From assembly GCA_958295935.1 (NCBI GenBank), contig OY282385.1, positions 1,860,001-1,924,000 of the forward strand: a DNA stretch of 64,000 nt, in the 5' to 3' direction. The translations under genes were made by a program, and so were the position numbers. Origin of the DNA: an uncultured Dehalococcoidia bacterium. GTDB lineage: Bacteria > Chloroflexota > Dehalococcoidia > Lucifugimonadales > Lucifugimonadaceae. Below the pieces are notes generated by a model that saw nothing but the letters and a program-made list of their open reading frames with translations, ran no database searches and was not told the DNA's origin. Shown one piece after another: positions 38,403 through 47,302 of the stretch (position 1 is its first letter; each line of letters starts with the position of its first letter).

Positions 38403-39797
38403 TCATCGGACGTGCCTATAGTGTTTGTACCAGTCGCTGGCGAACACGCCTTCGGGATCGAACTTTCTCTTGTGCGCGAGGAATTTCGGAAACTGCGGAT
38501 AGGCGCGTTTGAGTTGGTGGTCGCTGGCGAAACGGTTGTAGGTAAGGAAATAGCTGCCGCCCATAGACAACGCGACGTCGATCAGCATCCGCAAGGCCTT
38601 CTCGCCGCGCTCCATGCCAGCCATCGAGTGGTCCAGGTGCAGGTTGAACACTATGCAGGCGTAAGGCTTGGCCGCCCAGTTTAGAAAGGTCTCATCGTCC
38701 GGCTCGATCAGCCGTATCGTCCCGTATATGACGTTCGCGTTCTGTGCGCGCAGTCCTTCCGCTGAGGCCTCCATGAAGGCCTCGAGGCACACTATAGGGA
38801 CATAGAGTTCCGTGATCGTTTCGGAGCCGGGGCAGGATGCTCCGGTCGCCTCATCCACGGCGCGGTGGTATCCGTCGACGTAGTTACTCAGTTGGAACTG
38901 ATCCGTGTGGTATGTCTGGCCGCTGGATCTCACGTAGAAGCGGGCATACTCTTCAAAGGCCCTGGCCTTGTCCACGTGCGCCAGCAGTATCAGCCTGCTC
39001 CAGTCTTCTTCCGAGAGCGTGAGACGCGTATCGCCCGGCTCCCCTACGGGACCCTGGACGGGCTGGTAGCACGAGAAGACGCCTTTCTTGAGAAAATCCT
39101 TCGACTTTTCATCCGTCACGTACTGGAAGTCGCCGTAAGTGAACCCCTGTTCAATTCGGGACTGGAACGCGGCAGGTAGTTCCTTCAGGTCAAGGACCTC
39201 GACCACTCGTTCGAGCCAGTGCGAGGGCAGTAGTTTGAGGCGGACCGATGCAATGACGCCGAACAGGCCATAGCCGCCTATTGCCAAGCCAAACAGTTCC
39301 GGGTTGGAACTGCGGCTGCACTCGATCGCCTCGCCGTACGCATCTACGATCACGAAAGACTCCACGTCTTGGACAATGGGCTTGAGAGTCAGGCCCCTGC
39401 CGTGCCCGTTCGCCGCGAGCGCACCTCCCAGGGTCAGGCGGTCTGCGCCGGTCTGCTTCTGGACGATGCTCCACCTTTGGTTGTGAGTTGACTGGGCCAT
39501 GGGCAGACCGAGCGCGAGGTCTGACCAGAGAATGCCGGCCTCTAGTTCGACGATGCCGAGATTTTGATCGACGTTCAGGATTCGGTTCATAGAGCGCATG
39601 TCCAGCAACGTCCCTCCGCTCAGGAACTGCTGGCCGCCCATTGCGTGCCTCGCGCCTGAGACGGCAAGCGCACCGCCGGAGTCGCCGGTTCTGCGGACCG
39701 CCTCCTGCACCTCTGCGAGTGACCGCGGTTGGATTACACGCGCTACCTGCGTCTCATTCAGCAAGGAATGGATGTCATTGACAGTATGGGCGGGCAT
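38403..39797 (-). CDS. FAD-binding oxidoreductase (FAD_binding_4, GlcD/VAO type)
   Basis: A 464-residue flavoprotein of the vanillyl-alcohol-oxidase fold. The FAD-binding PP domain (about 15-190) has VIQPRSLAEVQEAVRRT, ALAVSGARHAMGGQQ and LGGALAANGHGRGL. The cap/C-terminal domain ends with the family segment PQFPKFLAHKRKFDPEGVFASDW. It could oxidise a hydroxy acid, sugar alcohol or lactone; no partner such as a [4Fe-4S] GlcF protein is nearby. Divergent from the first peptide-transport operon. Confidence 0.88.
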   Translation of the reverse strand: MPAHTVNDIHSLLNETQVARVIQPRSLAEVQEAVRRTGDSGGALAVSGARHAMGGQQFLSGGTLLDMRSMNRILNVDQNLGIVELEAGILWSDLALGLPMAQSTHNQRWSIVQKQTGADRLTLGGALAANGHGRGLTLKPIVQDVESFVIVDAYGEAIECSRSSNPELFGLAIGGYGLFGVIASVRLKLLPSHWLERVVEVLDLKELPAAFQSRIEQGFTYGDFQYVTDEKSKDFLKKGVFSCYQPVQGPVGEPGDTRLTLSEEDWSRLILLAHVDKARAFEEYARFYVRSSGQTYHTDQFQLSNYVDGYHRAVDEATGASCPGSETITELYVPIVCLEAFMEASAEGLRAQNANVIYGTIRLIEPDDETFLNWAAKPYACIVFNLHLDHSMAGMERGEKALRMLIDVALSMGGSYFLTYNRFASDHQLKRAYPQFPKFLAHKRKFDPEGVFASDWYKHYRHVR

Positions 39798-40150
39798 GGA
39801 TGGTGGTTCTTGGTCTACCGGTTTTCGACGGTGGCGTCAGTCACCGCGACTTGGGAGGAATCTTTGCGCAACTTTGACAAGCAGAGGGATTTTGGTTTAG
39901 AGTTTCGATGGTTTGCGCCCGTCCGTTGGCCCCTAAATCCGTCATTTTCATCATCGTCATTCCGGCACCTGCGAGGGAGGAGCGCGGCAGGACGAGAAAA
40001 CCGGGCGGACACACCGCAGGAGCTGACTGACTCGTGCACGACAGTACTAAACAGTACCAAGAAGTGAAACCGGACAGGGCTTCAACGTTGCCGAATGCTA
40101 TTCAAGCGGCTTGGACCGGTTGAGGCTGCCTGACTGAGTGGAGGAGATTT
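39798..40150. other. Divergent intergenic region before the first ABC operon
   Basis: About 350 bp. It contains the plus-strand promoter at 39874-39903 and a short inverted repeat GTACT-AAAC-AGTAC near 40045. No gene is seen. Confidence 0.5.
39874..39903 (+). promoter_or_regulatory. Sigma70-type promoter of the first ABC operon
   Basis: A perfect -35 TTGACA (39874-39879) and -10 TAGAGT (39898-39903), spacer 18 bp. It would make a 5' leader of about 240 nt ahead of the ATG at 40151. Confidence 0.6.
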
Positions 40151-42244
40151 ATGTTCGCTTTAACCTCACGTACGAGGGTTTTGGGGCTTTTGCTGTTGGC
40201 TATCGCCACGGCAATTGTGCTCGCGGCCTGTGGCCGCACGGCTGAGCCGGAGACTATCGTTCAAACCGTTCTCGTCGATAGGCCGGTGACTGAGCGGGTC
40301 GTCGAGACAGTGATAGTGACAGAGCAGCTGCCCGGCCAGCGGGTTGTTGAAACCGTTGTCATCGAGAGACCGGTGACCGAGCGGGTTGTCGAGACAGTGA
40401 TAGTAAGAGAGCAGGTACCCGGCCAGCGGGTTGTTGAAACCGTTGTCGTCGAGAAGCAGTTGCCCGGCGAGCGAGTTGTCGAGACGGTGGTTGTGGAGAG
40501 GGTTGTCATCGCCACCGCTGCGCCGGAGCTTCCACCAACTCCGACAGCGGTTCCGGCCGAGAGACCGGCGCCGGACTCCAAGAATCCTCGGGGCGAGCTT
40601 GTATTTGCGACTTCCGCGGTTTCAGGTTCGGTAGGTACCGGATTCAACGCTGGGGGACTGTGTTGTCTGTCAAAGAGTTTGGGTGTAACCGAGACCCTAT
40701 GGAGGCCCACTAATGAGGATTCAGCCTCTGCACTCATAGCGGAATCCTGGGAACTCGCCAGTGACGCTCTGTCTGCGACGGTGAATATCAGACGCGACGT
40801 CCCGTTCCACACGCACCATGGCAACTTCGGAGATTTGACCGCGGATGACGTGGTATGGAGTTTCAACGACACGAACCCCAACACCTCGGAGGAGCTCGGC
40901 TCGGGGACGATCAGCATCACGGACGGGAGCGGCTCTTGGGCAGGCTTCCTGGGCAATGTTCCGCTGGAGAAGGTGGATGACTACACGGTCAAGATTGGTT
41001 GGCCGGCATTCGACCCCCGATGGCAGACGTGGTTCTTTGGGCAAGACGGTCTGACCGCCAGCATCGTCAGCAAGCGGGCATTCGACGAGGAAGGCCGCGA
41101 TTGGAATACTGACAACATCGTCGGGAGCGGCCCGTTCATGCTCACTGAATGGGTGCGCGGCGACCGCGTTGTGGTAGAGGCGGTGGCTAGCCACTGGCGC
41201 AAGACTCCCCAAGTCAAGAAGATCACCCAGCTTGCGGTACCGGACGAGGCGGTACGCCAGGCGATGCTGCGTACCGGGGAGGCCGATATTGCAGACATCG
41301 GCCTTCGCAACATTCCGGCTATGCAACGCAACGGAATGACCACAGCTACACCCGGCGTAGCCAACATGTGGTCGATGATGTTCGCGGGCAACCTGTGGGA
41401 GGAATTTCATCCGACCACCGGCGAGAAGCTTGAGATCAACACGGTGGTTCACGACATTCCGTGGATCGGCAACCCGGGCATTGCGCGGGCGCCGCGCGAT
41501 AACAACCCGCCTGGCATGACCGACATGGAACAGGCCCGGCTGGTACGGCTGGCCATGTCCGTGGCAATTGACAGAGACAAAGTGAATGAAGTGGTGTTTG
41601 GCGGGCTCGGATGGCCTGTGTACAACTCGTACTTCGACATCAACAACCCGAACTGGAACGACAAGTGGAAGGTCGACTACGACCCGCAACGGGCCGAGCA
41701 GCTCTTGGACCAGGCGGGATACCCGAGAGGCAGCGACGGGATAAGGTTTGAGGCGCCCATGTATTCATGGGAGCTGCACAGATCTTGGTCAGGTATCGGC
41801 GATGCGGTGGCGGCGTTCTGGGAGGACATCGGAATCAAGGTCGAGGTACTCCATTACGCCTACTCGGTGTGGCGCCCCACCCTGGTTAGCAAGTCGGCTA
41901 CTGCGCCCTACATCGACGGGTGCGCGGTAGGCTGTCGGGCAGCGTCTCCCTGGGACTGGCCGCGCGAGAGTCAGGCGAGTGCACTTGCCAGAGGCGGTAA
42001 GAGCAACTCCATAGAGATTCCGTTCATCACCGAAACCTTCCAAAAAGTGTCTGCGGAGCCGGACAGGATGAAGCGCATAGAGTTGAACAACGGCCTTGCC
42101 GACTACCTGCACGAGTGGGTCACGTCGGCCGGTACGGTGGCCGAACCGCTGCGCATCACCCTGAACCCGAACGCTCTCTCCTGGCCCATGGAAAGAGGGC
42201 TCAGGATCCGCTTCAATTCGCCCGAGAACATCGAGATCAAGTAG
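40151..42244 (+). CDS. ABC transporter solute-binding lipoprotein, peptide/nickel type (SBP_bac_5), with repeat linker
   Basis: A 697-residue extracytoplasmic binding protein. The signal segment (about 8-26) ends in lipobox LAAC with Cys27. Residues 34-117 are a striking chain of 14-15-residue repeats of the form RVVETVIV.EQLPGQ, followed by a Thr/Pro-rich linker. The binding domain starts near residue 148 and has SBP_bac_5 features, such as VVWSFNDTNPNTS and later GDAVAAFWEDIGIKVEV. Ligand is unknown; the family binds oligopeptides, opines, nickel chelates or sugars. Strong ribosome site GGAGGAG five bases before the ATG. Followed by a stem-loop and two permease genes, without ATPases. Confidence 0.92.
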   Translation: MFALTSRTRVLGLLLLAIATAIVLAACGRTAEPETIVQTVLVDRPVTERVVETVIVTEQLPGQRVVETVVIERPVTERVVETVIVREQVPGQRVVETVVVEKQLPGERVVETVVVERVVIATAAPELPPTPTAVPAERPAPDSKNPRGELVFATSAVSGSVGTGFNAGGLCCLSKSLGVTETLWRPTNEDSASALIAESWELASDALSATVNIRRDVPFHTHHGNFGDLTADDVVWSFNDTNPNTSEELGSGTISITDGSGSWAGFLGNVPLEKVDDYTVKIGWPAFDPRWQTWFFGQDGLTASIVSKRAFDEEGRDWNTDNIVGSGPFMLTEWVRGDRVVVEAVASHWRKTPQVKKITQLAVPDEAVRQAMLRTGEADIADIGLRNIPAMQRNGMTTATPGVANMWSMMFAGNLWEEFHPTTGEKLEINTVVHDIPWIGNPGIARAPRDNNPPGMTDMEQARLVRLAMSVAIDRDKVNEVVFGGLGWPVYNSYFDINNPNWNDKWKVDYDPQRAEQLLDQAGYPRGSDGIRFEAPMYSWELHRSWSGIGDAVAAFWEDIGIKVEVLHYAYSVWRPTLVSKSATAPYIDGCAVGCRAASPWDWPRESQASALARGGKSNSIEIPFITETFQKVSAEPDRMKRIELNNGLADYLHEWVTSAGTVAEPLRITLNPNALSWPMERGLRIRFNSPENIEIK
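40250..40501 (+). repeat. Tandem 42-45-bp repeats coding for the lipoprotein linker
   Basis: Four clear units plus a partial unit and one degenerate first unit in tandem. Each encodes RVVET-V-I/V-V-x-E-x-x-PG-Q/E or the PVTE variant (about residues 34-117 of the binding protein). DNA identity between alternate units is high (for example GTTGTTGAAACCGTTGTC recurs), which suggests recent unit duplication. Confidence 0.85.
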
Positions 42245-42261
42245 AGCCGCTCACGGATGCC

Positions 42262-42295
42262 ACGGATGCAGGGCCGCGCAAGGCCCTGCATCCGT
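42262..42295 (+). other. Strong stem-loop between binding-protein and permease genes
   Basis: ACGGATGCAGGGCC (42262-42275) pairs perfectly with GGCCCTGCATCCGT (42282-42295) around GCGCAA. No T-run follows. Such stems after the binding-protein gene often stabilise its mRNA and lower permease expression (known from malE-malF type operons). Confidence 0.75.
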
Positions 42296-42390
42296 ACGGT
42301 GCGGGTCTCGTCTGTCAGGAATGTGCCGGCAGGCGTCGGCGGACCTAGTCATCGTCGGCGTGAGCGGTCAGCTTTGGGACGACATCCACG

Positions 42391-43335
42391 ATGCGGATAT
42401 TCCTCATCCGGCGGGCCGTACTTGCGGTCTTCACTCTGTGGGGCGTCACGCTCATCGTGTTCATCCTTTCGCGCTTGGGCCCCGACCCGTTGCTCATCTT
42501 CGTCCGTTCAGAAACATATGGGCTGAATGAGGAGACCATCGAAAAGCTGAAAGCCAAATGGGGGCTTGACCGGCCGCTGATCGTTCAGTACGGCGTCTGG
42601 TTGGGGCGTGTGGCGAGGGGGGACCTGGGGAATAGCATTGGCGCTGACCGGCCGGTCACGAAGATTATCCGGGAGAAGATACCCGCAACGCTGCAACTTG
42701 GTCTGATCGCGTGGCTCTTTTCGACCGCGGTCGGGATTCCGCTGGGGGTGCTATCGGCCGTCAAGCGGGGTTCGCTATGGGACTACTTTGGGCGTTTCAT
42801 CGCGCTGATAGGGCAGGCGACCCCTGCCTTTTGGCTGGCCATGGTCCTCATTCTGATCTTCGCGGTATGGCTGGACTTATTGCCCTCAGCATCGAAAGGG
42901 TCGGGTTCGTTGTGGAACCAGGCTAGATATTTCGTCCTCCCGGCAGCGGTTCTGGCCTTCGACCCATGGGCAACGTATCTCCGGCTGACGCGCTCATCGA
43001 TGTTGGAGGTTCTGGATTCGGAGTACGTGAGGTTGGGCCGCGCCAAGGGGGTGGGGGGTTGGAAGATCATCTGGAAACATGCGCTGCGTAACGCTCTGAT
43101 CCAGCCGATCACAACCTCTGCGCTGGTGTTTGCGGCTTTCATCACCGGCGCGGTTTTCGTGGAGACCATCTTCGCCTGGCCGGGTCTTGGCCGCCTTGCG
43201 GTCCAGTCCTCGCTCGACAACGACTTCCCGGTCCTCGCGGGAGTGACGCTGCTGTTCGGTGTGATTTACGTTGCCCTGAACTTCCTGGCCGATATGGCCT
43301 ACGCGTTGGTAGACCCCAGGATCAGGTACACCTAA
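42391..43335 (+). CDS. ABC transporter permease, DppB type
   Basis: A 314-residue inner-membrane permease with six membrane segments. It has the DppB-like N-terminus IFLIRRAVLAVFTLWGVTLIVF, the exported loop with LIVQYGVWLGRVARGDLGNSIG, and the EAA loop LGRAKGVGGWKIIWKHALRNALIQP that contacts the ATPase. The C-terminus ends ALVDPRIRYT. It sits 146 bp after the binding-protein gene across a stem-loop, and 9 bp before the second permease. Confidence 0.94.
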   Translation: MRIFLIRRAVLAVFTLWGVTLIVFILSRLGPDPLLIFVRSETYGLNEETIEKLKAKWGLDRPLIVQYGVWLGRVARGDLGNSIGADRPVTKIIREKIPATLQLGLIAWLFSTAVGIPLGVLSAVKRGSLWDYFGRFIALIGQATPAFWLAMVLILIFAVWLDLLPSASKGSGSLWNQARYFVLPAAVLAFDPWATYLRLTRSSMLEVLDSEYVRLGRAKGVGGWKIIWKHALRNALIQPITTSALVFAAFITGAVFVETIFAWPGLGRLAVQSSLDNDFPVLAGVTLLFGVIYVALNFLADMAYALVDPRIRYT

Positions 43336-43344
43336 GAGGCGATC

Positions 43345-44226
43345 ATGGCCGAGCGTCTCCCCAGCTTCCTCTTCTGGCCTAACAGGGCATTCGTCTTCAT
43401 GAGACGCTATCCCGTCATTGCTACGGTCATCCTCACGCTGCTTGTGATAGGCGCAGTATTCGCCTCATACCTATCGCCTTACGATCCCGGCAAGCGAATA
43501 CTGGATGATCGGGAAATCCCTCCACGTTGGCTCAGCGGCGGGACCGGCGGCCACCCTCTCGGCACCGACCACCTTGGGCGCGACATCTTTAGCCGTATTC
43601 TGCACGGCGCGCGCATCTCCCTCATGGTCGCTGGCATCGCCGTCTCAGTTGGAGTGGTGGCGGGGACTGCGACCGGGCTGATTGCCGGCTACTTCGGTGG
43701 GTGGGCGGACGAAATCCTGATGCGGGCGGTAGACCTCTGGCTGGCGCTGCCCTTCTTGTTACTAGTGCTGGTGGTAGCCGTAAGCCTTGGTTCGAGCCTG
43801 ACCACCGTGATCTGGCTTCTGGCAGTCTCTTCCTGGTCGACCGGCGCCCGCAATATCCGGGGGGACATACTCTCTATAAAGACCCGCGACTACGTAGCCT
43901 TGGCGAAGGTGGCGGGAGCGACGGACCTCCGGGTGATTGTCAGGCACCTCCTGCCCCACGTCGTGCACATAGTGATCGTGATCACCACTCTGCGCACCGG
44001 ACAGTTGATAATCGCAGAGGCAGGTCTCAGCTTTCTGGGCGTCGGTGTTCCTTCGTCGACTCCGACCTGGGGGATCATGATTGCTGAAGGCCGTGAGTTC
44101 CTCCTGACCAGTTGGTGGATAGCGATTCTCCCTGGTATGGCCATATTCTTCACCGTCATGGCGTTCAATTTCCTTGGAGATTGGCTGCGCGACTACTTCG
44201 ACCCAAGGTTGCGACAGATCCGTTGA
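43345..44226 (+). CDS. ABC transporter permease, DppC type
   Basis: A 293-residue second permease of a peptide-type importer. N-terminal oppC-like segment (about 20-45), the HPLGTDHLGRDIFSRILHGAR motif family (GTDHLGRDIFSRILHGARI), and the EAA loop VALAKVAGATDLRVIVRHLLPHV. It ends GDWLRDYFDPRLRQIR, close to the DppC consensus. No ATPase genes follow; the next gene is an MFS transporter 346 bp away. Confidence 0.94.
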   Translation: MAERLPSFLFWPNRAFVFMRRYPVIATVILTLLVIGAVFASYLSPYDPGKRILDDREIPPRWLSGGTGGHPLGTDHLGRDIFSRILHGARISLMVAGIAVSVGVVAGTATGLIAGYFGGWADEILMRAVDLWLALPFLLLVLVVAVSLGSSLTTVIWLLAVSSWSTGARNIRGDILSIKTRDYVALAKVAGATDLRVIVRHLLPHVVHIVIVITTLRTGQLIIAEAGLSFLGVGVPSSTPTWGIMIAEGREFLLTSWWIAILPGMAIFFTVMAFNFLGDWLRDYFDPRLRQIR

Positions 44227-44572
44227 CGAGATCGCGGCCTGTCTTTTCACGCCGGCGCTGATGGCCGTGGGCCAACGGTCTGAAACGGCGATGACGCGCG
44301 CGGCAGGAAGATAGCCTTGGCCGGGCATGATCTGCCGCTCAGAGGCGATTGCGTGGCAGTCCACAACGATGGTCGATATATGGGTACGCGGCGGCGTCCC
44401 CGTCTCGAACGACACGTCGAGTCTGAGTACGTGACCGATATAGCGGTTCGCCGCCTTCATTCTCTTGCGCAAAGTATCTTTGCGTATCCCGCGTTGGCGC
44501 GGAAATCCACAATCCCCGCCATCCTGCTACATTCACGAGAGCAACTCGACCCCTCGCCCACAGGTATAGATC
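44227..44572. other. Intergenic region before MFS gene, with a 17-bp dyad
   Basis: About 346 bp, no convincing gene. A perfect inverted repeat CGCAAAG-TAT-CTTTGCG lies at 44468-44484, some 90 bp before the MFS start, and may be an operator. No strong promoter boxes were found. Confidence 0.4.
44468..44484 (+). promoter_or_regulatory. Operator-like inverted repeat upstream of MFS gene
   Basis: A 7-3-7 perfect palindrome CGCAAAGTATCTTTGCG. Size fits a dimeric helix-turn-helix repressor site. No regulator gene is adjacent. Confidence 0.35.
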
Positions 44573-45883
44573 ATGGCAGCATCTGAAACCCGCCCACGCG
44601 CCTCTGACGGCGCCGAGGCGACCCCAAGGTCAATGCGAGCAAGGACCTCCTCTGCGCGCGTCAGTCAGAGACTCCTCTTTGGCCTTTCAGCGGGCCATGC
44701 GGTGAAGCACTTTTATCAGCAGGGCTTGATCGTTCTGCTGCCCCACATAAAGGACGGTCTGGGTCTTAGCGACGTGGCAGTGGGCGGCATAGTGGGAGCG
44801 CGGGCTGCGGCAATGGGCGCCATGAACGTTCCGGCCGGGGTATTCACCGACATGTACCGCCGCCGCATCGGGCTAATGCTCGCGGCAAGTATGGGCTGCC
44901 TGACGTTCGGATACATGATCGTGGGCTTGGCCCCGTACTACTGGTTGATACTTCTGGCGGTAACGGTGGCGGGCGCCGGAACCTCGATGTGGCACGCTCC
45001 CGCCTTTTCTACACTCGCCACCCGATACCCCAGCCGCAGGGCCTTCGCATTCGCAACGCACAGGTCCGGAGGGTCCTTGGGCGACACGTCCGGCCCTATC
45101 ATCGTCGGTCTGCTGCTGGGCGGTATCAGCTTCTGGGGTCTGAATTGGGCGGGATTTGGTTGGCGCACGGTAGCCCTGCTGCACGCTGGCCCGTCGGCTC
45201 TGACGGCTCTGGCGGTTCTCTACTCTTTCCGTGCGCCGCCGAAGGACGCGGGCGGAAAGTCCACCACGTTTGGACAGTACTTGAGGTCTGCAAAACCTTT
45301 ATTGGGCAACACCGCGGTACTCGGAATGGTTGTGGTGAGCGCGCTGCGCGGTATGGCGCACCAGTCGTTTGCAGTCTTTCTCGTACTGCACATGAAGGAA
45401 AATCTCTCTTACACGGATCTCAGCGTGGGTCTGCACCTGGGGTTGCTCACCTTTCTGGGAATACTGGCAGGGCCGGTGTTCGGGATCATTTCGGACCGCA
45501 CGGGCAGACGCCTCATCATGACTCTTGGAATGGCTGCCATCGCGGCCATAGTGTTCAATTTCCTTTGGGCCGATTCGGGAATCTGGCTGACTATGATGCT
45601 GGCCCTGCTCGGTATATTCGTGTTCTCGATCAATTCGATCATGACGGCCGCTGCTATGGACGCTATCGAGCCCGGCACGGAGGGTTCGGCAGTAGCGATG
45701 ATATTTACCGGCGGAGCCATCATCGGCGCAGTGGCGCCGGTCATCGCGGGCGTGATCAACTCCACCTGGGACTTCCAGGGCGTTGTCATCTACGCCGGCT
45801 CTATCGCCGCACTGGGGGCCGTGCTGGCCCTGGTAGTACCTATGCGCGGCTCCTCGGCGTCGAGGCGGGCAAGAGATGACTGA
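44573..45883 (+). CDS. Major facilitator superfamily transporter
   Basis: A 436-residue protein with about 12 membrane segments starting near residue 35 after a Ser/Arg-rich N-terminus. The loop 2-3 region reads GVFTDMYRRRIGLMLAAS, a variant of the MFS signature, and loop 8-9 has GIISDRTGRRLIMTLG. Substrate cannot be inferred; relatives include fosmidomycin-resistance-like and metabolite transporters. The stop TGA begins the left copy of a 19-bp repeat. Confidence 0.9.
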   Translation: MAASETRPRASDGAEATPRSMRARTSSARVSQRLLFGLSAGHAVKHFYQQGLIVLLPHIKDGLGLSDVAVGGIVGARAAAMGAMNVPAGVFTDMYRRRIGLMLAASMGCLTFGYMIVGLAPYYWLILLAVTVAGAGTSMWHAPAFSTLATRYPSRRAFAFATHRSGGSLGDTSGPIIVGLLLGGISFWGLNWAGFGWRTVALLHAGPSALTALAVLYSFRAPPKDAGGKSTTFGQYLRSAKPLLGNTAVLGMVVVSALRGMAHQSFAVFLVLHMKENLSYTDLSVGLHLGLLTFLGILAGPVFGIISDRTGRRLIMTLGMAAIAAIVFNFLWADSGIWLTMMLALLGIFVFSINSIMTAAAMDAIEPGTEGSAVAMIFTGGAIIGAVAPVIAGVINSTWDFQGVVIYAGSIAALGAVLALVVPMRGSSASRRARDD

Positions 45884-45899
45884 CCCTGGCGCCTAACGC
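45881..45899 (+). repeat. Left copy of direct repeat flanking the hydrolase gene
   Basis: TGACCCTGGCGCCTAACGC; matches 47303-47321 at 17 of 19 positions, with an identical 11-bp core GCGCCTAACGC. Confidence 0.5.
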
Positions 45900-45943
45900 A
45901 GCAAGAGCTACGTGGAACGGCACGCGTTCCGCAGTGCAAACGC

Positions 45944-47176
45944 CTACCGGCCTATGCGCAGCAGGAACTCCCGGAGATCGTTTTCATAGCGAGCAGAGTC
46001 CAGGTACCAGGCATCGGTGTGACCGGCGTCCGGGTAGACGCTGTAAGTGACGAGGTCGGAGCGCAACCTGGCCAGTTCGTGGCTCGTCTCGATAGGTATG
46101 CGCCTGTCTTGCTCTCCGTGGATGAGGAGGATCGGCGCTCCGAACCTATCCGCATCTTTCAGATAGTTCAATGCCTCCCAGTCCACTCCGAACCGCCTGG
46201 CGGCCATCCACTTTACGGAGGATGACACGAATCCCGGCAGATTGCGCTCCCTGGCTCCCAGGTCCACCGGAGCGGCGAAGTCCAGCATGGGGGAGTCCAT
46301 AACCGCTCCGACCACTGAGTCGGCCAAGGGGGATTCGTATAGGAACTTGGCCACTATCCCACCACCCATGCTGTGACCGATCAGCGCCACGTTCTTAGCG
46401 CCCGGCTGGGACAGAACGTACTCCACCGCGGCATGCAGGTCTTCCCACTCGGTGAGACCGTACTGGTACCTGTTGCTAGGGTCTTTGGGCTGGCCCTTGT
46501 CGTTGCGGTAAGTAATGAAGAGGGCAGGCATTCCGAGCGCCTGCAAGGCCGGCAACGCCGACATACCCTCTCCCGGGTTCTCGCGATGGCCGTGCACGAA
46601 GACCACCCAGGTGTCATCGCTGCCTGAAAACTTCCATGCGTCCTGTAGGCCCAATGGCGATTCGTACTGGACGTCCTCGTACGGCACGCCAAACGCGAGG
46701 TAGGGGTCGTTTGGGTAGATGTCGCTCTCCACGCTGGCGGGAGCGGAACTCGGCGGTTCTCCGCTTGCCAGCGTGAAGCTGCGTACGAGGTAATCACCCC
46801 CGTCCTCCACTATCTCCCCAATCATTCCGCGCCCGCCGTCCCAGGCAAGCCCCCACTGGCCGCGTAACCTCCACTCCCCGTCGTCCGGGCCCTGCTCCAG
46901 TCTGACCAAATCCTCGCCTATCGCGGAGGCTACGAGGTCGAAATCCGGCTCGTCCTCCTTTATCACCAGCCCTTCCTCGTTTAATACGCCGGAGTAGTAC
47001 CAAGCGACTGCGAAGTTGACGACCACCAGGAAGATAACGAGGGAGAGCAGGGCGATGAGCGTCCGTTTGCCGGCAAACCGCCGGGGCCGAGGCAGCCTGC
47101 CCGCCCATTGAGCAAGCCGGTCTGAAGCGATGGGCGAGGCCCCATCGTCCGGGGAGCCTTTTACGTCTTTGCTCAT
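45944..47176 (-). CDS. Membrane-anchored alpha/beta hydrolase
   Basis: A 410-residue serine hydrolase with an N-terminal cytoplasmic tail, one membrane anchor (about 38-60) and an extracytoplasmic catalytic domain. Nucleophile Ser269 is in LIGHSMGGG, acid Asp357 in HGEQDRRIP and His386 in DAGHTDAWY; the oxyanion strand is VVFVHGHREN. It belongs to the family of BD-FAE/YfhR-like hydrolases; substrate unknown. The gene lies between two near-identical 19-bp direct repeats and has no operon partners. Confidence 0.9.
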   Translation of the reverse strand: MSKDVKGSPDDGASPIASDRLAQWAGRLPRPRRFAGKRTLIALLSLVIFLVVVNFAVAWYYSGVLNEEGLVIKEDEPDFDLVASAIGEDLVRLEQGPDDGEWRLRGQWGLAWDGGRGMIGEIVEDGGDYLVRSFTLASGEPPSSAPASVESDIYPNDPYLAFGVPYEDVQYESPLGLQDAWKFSGSDDTWVVFVHGHRENPGEGMSALPALQALGMPALFITYRNDKGQPKDPSNRYQYGLTEWEDLHAAVEYVLSQPGAKNVALIGHSMGGGIVAKFLYESPLADSVVGAVMDSPMLDFAAPVDLGARERNLPGFVSSSVKWMAARRFGVDWEALNYLKDADRFGAPILLIHGEQDRRIPIETSHELARLRSDLVTYSVYPDAGHTDAWYLDSARYENDLREFLLRIGR

Positions 47177-47224
47177 ACTCTCGCCCCGGTGATGCGCCGC
47201 GCTGGAGACTCTTTGTACGACTGC

Positions 47225-47253
47225 CCCCTTCCCGGACGCGGGAAGGGGCTTTT
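47225..47253 (+). terminator. Hairpin terminator upstream of Nudix gene
   Basis: CCCCTTCCCG (47225-47234) pairs perfectly with CGGGAAGGGG (47239-47248) around GACG, then C and TTTT. It points along the plus strand although no plus-strand gene ends here. It may stop antisense transcription or attenuate a long leader of the Nudix gene. Confidence 0.55.
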
Positions 47254-47302
47254 CGTTCCACCCACGTTTGGGGCTGCAAAGGGTCTCAACTTAGTTGTTG
47301 AG

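Noticed and set aside
40721-41689. Minus-strand 322-codon frame inside the first binding-protein gene
   Set aside because: It mirrors the real plus-strand gene with SBP_bac_5 features and has no motifs of its own.
43762-44472. Minus-strand 236-codon frame reaching into the gap before the MFS gene
   Set aside because: Most of it is antisense to the DppC-type permease, and the remainder has no recognisable motif or ribosome site.
45889-45899. GCCTAAC core as a possible integron attC site
   Set aside because: It fits the RYYYAAC pattern, but no partner GTTRRRY with an intervening imperfect palindrome follows in either copy, and no integrase of the integron type is present.
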